A stretch of DNA of 64,000 nt, taken from the NCBI GenBank assembly GCA_027886175.1, contig JAJNNQ010000129.1:744001-808000 (forward strand), read 5' to 3'. The position numbers and the translations under genes were made by a program. Positions 58,301 to 64,000 of the stretch are shown in pieces. The DNA comes from Phylloscopus collybita (Eukaryota; Chordata; Aves; Passeriformes; Phylloscopidae). Every line of letters starts with the position of its first letter. The first letter of the stretch is position 1. Below the pieces are notes generated by a model. The model saw only the letters and a program-made list of their open reading frames with translations, did not search any database and was not told the origin of the DNA.

Positions 58301-60009
58301 GGGGAGATATCCTCATTTGTATGGAATTTCAGCACGTAGAAACCCAGTGGCAGGCAGACAGCATAAGACACGAACGGTGACCCATTTCTAAGGGAAACCA
58401 AAGTCTCCACCCCACGTTCCTGTTGTCCGTTTCTAGGAGGCCTTTGGCACTACAAGGGCAGACAAACTTCCACCTGGTGGTAGATTGCACCTGGGAGATA
58501 TCCTCATTTGTATGGAACCTCTGCAGTCCTAACTACAGTGCCAGGCAGACAGCATTAGTCACGAACGGTGGTCCTTTTCCATGGGAAACCAAAGTCTCCA
58601 CACAACGTTCCCGATGTCAGGTTTTAGGAGACCTTTGGCAGTACAAGGGCAGACAATCTTCCGTCTCGTGGTTGATTGCATCGGGGAGATATCTTCATTT
58701 GTATGGAATTTCAGCAGGTAGAAGCCCAGTGGCAGGCAGACAGTATTAGACACGAACGGTGGCTCATTTCTATGGGAAACCAAAGTCTTCACACCACGTA
58801 CCCGCTGTCCATTTCTAGGAGACCTTTGGCACTACAAGGGCAGACAAACTTCCACCTTGTGGTAGATTGCACCTTGGAGATATCCTCATTTGTATGCAAC
58901 TTCAGCAGTCATAACCACAGTGCCAGGCAGACAGCATTAGACGGGAACGGCGGTCCTTTTCCATGGGAAACCAAAGTCTCCACACCACGTACCGGATGTC
59001 AGGTTTTAGGAGGCATTTGGCAGTACAAGGGCAGACAAACTTCCGTCTGGTGGTTGATTGCATCGGGGAGATATCCTCATTTGTATGGAATTTCAGTACG
59101 TAGAAACCCAGTGGCAGGCAGACAGCATAAGACACGAACGCTGGCCCATTTCCTTGGGAAACCAAAGTCTCCACCCCACGTTCCTGATGTCCGTTTCTAG
59201 GAGGCTTTTGGCACTACAAGAGCAGACAAACTTCCAACTGGTGGCATATTGCATCGGGGAGATATCCTCATTTGTATGTAATTTTAGTGGAGTTTTAGTA
59301 GGCATAAGCCCAGTGTATGGCAGACAGCATTAGACACGAACGGTGACCCATTTCTAAGGGAAACCAAAGTCTCCACCCCACGTTCCTGATGTCCGTTTCT
59401 AGGAGGGCTTTGGCACTACAAGGGCAGACAAACTTCCACCTGGTGGTAGATTTCACCTGGGAGATATCCTCATTTCTATGGAACTTCAGCAGTCATAGCC
59501 ACAGTGCCAGGCAGACAGCATTAGACGCGAACGGTGGCCCATTTCTTTGGGAAACCAAAGTCTCCACCTCACGTTCCTGATGTCAGTTTTTAGGAGGCCT
59601 TTGGCACTGCAAGGGCAGAAAAACTTCCAACGGGTGGTAGATTGCACCTGGGAGACATCCTCATTTGTGAGGGATTTCAGCAGGCATAACCCCAGTGCCA
59701 GGCAGACAGCATTAGACACGAACGGTGGCCCTTTTCCGTGGGAAACCAAAATCTCCACCCCACGTTGCTGATGTCACTTTGTAGGAGGCATTTTCCAATA
59801 TAAGGGCAGAGAAACTTCCATCTGGTTGTCGATTGCACCTGGGAGATATCCTCATTTCTATTGAATTTTAGTGGAATTTTAGTAGGAAGAAGCCCAGTGG
59901 CAGGCAGACAGTATTAGACACGAATGGTGGCTCATTTCTATGGGAAACCAAAGTCTCCACACCACGTACCCGCTGTCCATTTCTAGGAGACCTTTGGCAC
60001 TACAAGGGC
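55302..60009 (+). repeat. Satellite block of 764-bp and 1,932-bp units
   Basis: Different HOR structure inside the 3,316-bp array. A four-monomer unit of 764 bp (4 x 191) recurs at 55,442, 56,206 and 56,970 and again at 58,138 and 58,902. A larger ten-monomer unit of 1,932 bp (10 x 191 + 2 x 11) separates 57,457 from 59,389. Monomers here include those that the 3,316-bp unit lacks and the left 3,698-bp unit contains. The block ends at about 60,009 with a hybrid monomer, after which the 3,316-bp pattern resumes, displaced by 7,561 bp. Confidence 0.9.
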
Positions 60010-63000
60010 AGACAAACTTCCATCTGGTGGGAAATTCTATTTGGGAGATAACCTCATTTGTAGGGAATATTAGTAGGCATATGCCCACTGGCACTCAGAC
60101 AGCATTAGACACGAACAGTGGCCCTTTTCCATGGAAAAAGAAATTATCCATCCTATGTTCCTGATGTCAGTTTGAAGGAGGCCTTTGGTACTACAAGGGC
60201 AGACAAACTTCCAACTGGCGGTAGATTGCACCTCGGAGATGTCCTCATTTGTATGGAATTTTAGTGGTATTTTAGTACTCAGCAGCCCAGACAGACAGCA
60301 TTAAACATGAACGGTGGGCCTTTTCCATAGGAAACCAAAGTCTCCAGGTGAGGTTCCGAATGTCAGTTTGAAGGAGGCCTTTGTCACTGCAAGAGCAGAC
60401 AAACTTCCATCTGGTGGCATATTGCGTCTGGGAGATATCCTCATTTGTATGTAATTTCAGTAGTCATAAGCCCAGTGGCAAGGGGGCAGTATTAAACACC
60501 AAGGGTGTCCTGTTTCCATGGGAAACCAAAGCGTCCTCTCCAGATTCCTGATGTCAGTTTGTAGGAGGCCATTGGCATTAAAAGGGTAGACAAACTTTCA
60601 ACTGGTAGTAGACTCCATCTGGGAGATATCCTCATTTGTATGGAATTTTACTAGGCATAAGCCCAGTGGCAGGCACATAGCATTAGACACAAACGGTGGC
60701 CCATTTCCATGGGAAACCAAAGTCTCCACCCCACGTTCCTGATGTCAGTTTTTAGGAGGCCTTTGGCACTACAAGGGCAGGCAAACTTCCACCTGGTGGT
60801 AGATTTCGCCTGGGAGATATCCTCATTTGTATGGAACTTCAGCAGTCATAACCCCAGTGCCAGGCAGACAGCATTAGACGCGAACTGTGGTCCTTTTCCA
60901 TGGGAAACCAAAGTCTCCACCCTAGGTTCCTGATGTCAGTTTGTAGGAGGCCTTTGGAACCACAAGGGCAAAGAAACTTCCATCTGGTGTTAGATTTCAC
61001 CTGGGAGATATTCTCATTTGTATGGAATTTTAGTGGAATTTTAGTAGGCAGAATCCCAGCGGCAGGAAGACAGCATTAGACACGAACGGTGACCCATTTC
61101 CTTGGGAAACCAAAGTCTCCACCCCACGATCCTAATGTCATTTTCTAGGAGGCCTCTGGCACTACAAGAGGAGACAAACTTCCAACTTGTGGCATATTAC
61201 ATCTGGGAGATATCCTCATTTGTATGTAATTTTAGTAGCCATAAGCCCACTGGCAGTAAGACATCATTAGACACGAACGGTGTACCTTTTTCATGGGAAA
61301 CCAAAGTCTCTGCCCCAGATTCCTGATGTCAATTTGTATGAAGCCTCTTGCTCTACAGGGGCCGACAAACTTCCATCTGGTTGTAGATTGCACCTGGGAG
61401 ACATCCTCATTTGTATGGAATTTTAGTGGAATTTTAATAGGCGGAAGCCTAGTGGCAGGCACACATTAGACACTAACGGTGGCCCATTTCCATGGGAAAC
61501 CAAAGTCTCCACTCCAGGTTCCTGATGTCAGTTTGTAGGAGGCCTTTGGCACTACAAGGGCAGACAAAGTTTTGTCTGGTGGTTGATTGCATCGAGGAGA
61601 TATCCTCATTTGTATGGAATTTCAGCAGGCAGAAGCCCAGTGGCAGGCAGACAGCATTAGACACGAACAGTGGACCTTTTCAATGGGAAACCAAAGTCTC
61701 CACCTCACGTTCCTGATGTCAGTTTGTAGGAGGCCTTTGGAACTACAAGGGCAGACAAAATTCCATCTGGTGGTAACTTGCACCTGGGAGATATCCTCAT
61801 TTGTATAGAATTATAGAGGAATTTAATTGCGCAGAATCCCAGCGACAGGTAGACAAAATTAGACATGAATAGTGGCCCTTTTCTAGGGGAAAACAAAGCC
61901 TCCAGGCCAGGTTCCTGATGTCAGTTTTTAGGAGGCCTTTGGCACTACAAGAACAGACAAACTTCCAACTAGTGGCATATTGCAGCTTGGAGATATACCC
62001 ATTTGTATGGAATTTTAGTGGAATTAAAGCAGGCAGAAGCGCAGTGTCAAGAAAACAGCATTGAAAACCAACGGTGGCCCATTTCTATGGGAAACCAAAG
62101 TCTCCACCCCACGTTCCTGATGTCCGTTTCTAGGAGGCTTTTGGCACTACAAGAGCAGACAAACTTCCAACTGGTGGCATATTGCATCGGGGAGATATCC
62201 TCATTTGTATGTAATTTTAGTGGAATTTTAGTAGGCATAAGCCCAGTGTATGGCAGACAGCATTAGACACGAACGGTGACCCATTTCTAAGGGAAACCAA
62301 AGTCTCCACCCTACGTTCCTGATGTCCGTTTCTAGGAGGGCTTTGGCACTACAAGGGCAGACAAACTTCCACCTGGTGGTAGATTTCACCTGGGAGATAT
62401 CCTCATTTCTATGGAACTTCAGCAGTCATAGCCACAGTGCCAGGCAGACAGCATTAGACGCGAACGGTGGCCCATTTCTTTGGGAAACCAAAGTCTCCAC
62501 CGCACGTTCCTGATGTCAGTTTTTAGGAGGCCTTTGGCACTACAAGGGCAGACAAACTTCCAACGGGTGGTAGATTGCACCTGGGAGACATCCTCATTTG
62601 TGAGGGATTTCAGCAGGCATAACCCCAGTGCCAGGCAGACAGCATTAGACACGAACGGTGGCCCTTTTCCGTGGGAAACCAAAATCTCCACCCCACGTTG
62701 CTGATGTCACTTTGTAGGAGGCATTTTCCAATATAAGGGCAGAGAAACTTCCATCTGGTTGTCGATTGCACCTGGGAGATATCCTCATTTCTATTGAATT
62801 TTAGTGGAATTTTAGTAGGAAGAAGCCCAGTGGCAGGCAGACAGTATTAGACACGAACGGTGGCCCATTTCTAAGGGAAACCAAAGTCTCCACCCCACGT
62901 TCCTGTTGTCCGTTTCTAGGAGGCCTTTGGCACTACAAGGGCAGACAAACTTCCACCTGGTGGTAGATTGCACCTGGGAGATATCCTCATTTGTATGGAA

Positions 63001-64000
63001 CCTCTGCAGTCCTAACTACAGTGCCAGGCAGACAGCATTAGTCACGAACGGTGGTCCTTTTCCATGGGAAACCAAAGTCTCCACCCTAGGTTCCTGATGT
63101 CAGTTTGTAGGAGGCCTTTGGAACCACAAGGGCAAAGAAACTTCCATCTGGTGTTAGATTTCACCTGGGAGATATTCTCATTTGTATGGAATTTCAGCAG
63201 GTAGAAGCCCAGTGGCAGGCAGACAGCATTAGACATGAACGGTGGCCCTTTTCCTATGGGCAACCAAAGTCTCCATGCCACGTTCCTGAAGTCAGGTTTT
63301 AGGAGACCTTTGGCAGTACAAGGGCAGACAAACTTCCATCTGGTGGGAAATTCTATTTGGGAGATAACCTCATTTGTAGGGAATATTAGTAGGCATATGC
63401 CCACTGGCACTCAGACAGCATTAGACATGAACGGTGGCCCTTTTCCATGGAAAAAGAAATTATCCATCCTATGTTCCTGATGTCAGTTTGAAGGAGGCCT
63501 TTGGTACTACAAGGGCAGACAAACTTCCAACTGGCGGTAGATTGCACCTCGGAGATGTCCTCATTTGTATGGAATTTTAGTGGTATTTTAGTACTCAGCA
63601 GCCCAGACAGACAGCATTAAACATGAACGGTGGGCCTTTTCCATAGGAAACCAAAGTCTCCAGGTGAGGTTCCGAATGTCAGTTTGAAGGAGGCCTTTGT
63701 CACTGCAAGAGCAGACAAACTTCTATCTGGTGGCATATTGCGTCTGGGAGATATCCTCATTTGTATGTAATTTCAGTAGTCATAAGCCCAGTGGCAAGGG
63801 GGCAGTATTAAACACCAAGGGTGTCCTGTTTCCATGGGAAACCAAAGCGTCCTCTCCAGATTCCTGATGTCAGTTTGTAGGAGGCCATTGGCATTAAAAG
63901 GGTAGACAAACTTTCAACTGGTAGTAGACTCCATCTGGGAGATATCCTCATTTGTATGGAATTTTACTAGGCATAAGCCCAGTGGCAGGCACATAGGATT
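60010..64000 (+). repeat. 3,316-bp higher-order repeat, resumed to window end
   Basis: Matches 52,449 onward with an offset of 7,561 bp (53,148/60,709, 54,919/62,480), passes into a further unit and is cut by the window edge. Carries agacaaacttccatctggtgg at about 60,397 where the other units have cttctatc, a private variant. Confidence 0.92.

Overview
The window looks like vertebrate nuclear DNA, most probably from a bird and perhaps a songbird. The support is a chicken-repeat-1 (CR1) LINE 3' end, a BMP3-type TGF-beta terminal exon with a normal splice acceptor, and a tandem satellite whose basic monomer is 191 bp. I see no bacterial genes, no RNA genes and no complete protein-coding gene. 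About 50 of the 64 kb is satellite. The many short open frames across it are by-products of the repeat and are not annotated as genes.

Layout: (1) 1-9,318 is diverged 191-bp satellite in plus orientation. (2) At 9,318/9,319 the satellite flips strand. (3) 9,319-25,151 is minus-orientation satellite. From about 11,415 it forms a higher-order repeat (HOR) of exactly 3,698 bp (19 monomers), 3.7 copies long. (4) 25,152-39,771 is a large palindrome. Its arms are 25,152-30,735 and 34,181-39,771 and are nearly identical. They flank a unique 3,445-bp spacer (30,736-34,180). (5) 39,772-64,000 is plus-orientation satellite, dominated by a 3,316-bp, 17-monomer HOR. It is interrupted by a block built from 764-bp (4-monomer) and 1,932-bp (10-monomer) units.

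Reading inward, each palindrome arm holds about 530 bp of satellite, a 21-bp minisatellite, about 750 bp of intron-like sequence, the last coding exon of a BMP3-like gene, its 3' flank with a CR1 3' end, and about 2.7 kb of unassigned sequence. The two BMP3 exons are tail-to-tail. No other BMP3 exon is visible upstream of either copy for about 25 kb, where there is only satellite. They are best read as duplicated gene fragments, although the frame and the cysteines of this exon are intact.

The spacer holds T-rich and A-rich tracts, then a CpG-rich block with six YY1-like sites in about 270-bp repeat units, a 35-bp minisatellite carrying ETS-like and X-box half-site-like motifs, and a G-rich quadruplex-prone stretch. 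It resembles a promoter or CpG island. Transcription from it could run antisense into both BMP3 fragments. That function is inferred, not shown.

The most notable signals are the gene-fragment palindrome inside inverted satellite, the HORs that differ on the two sides by exactly two 191-bp monomers, and the promoter-like island at the axis. A pericentromeric, sex-chromosome or germline-restricted-chromosome setting is plausible but not proven.
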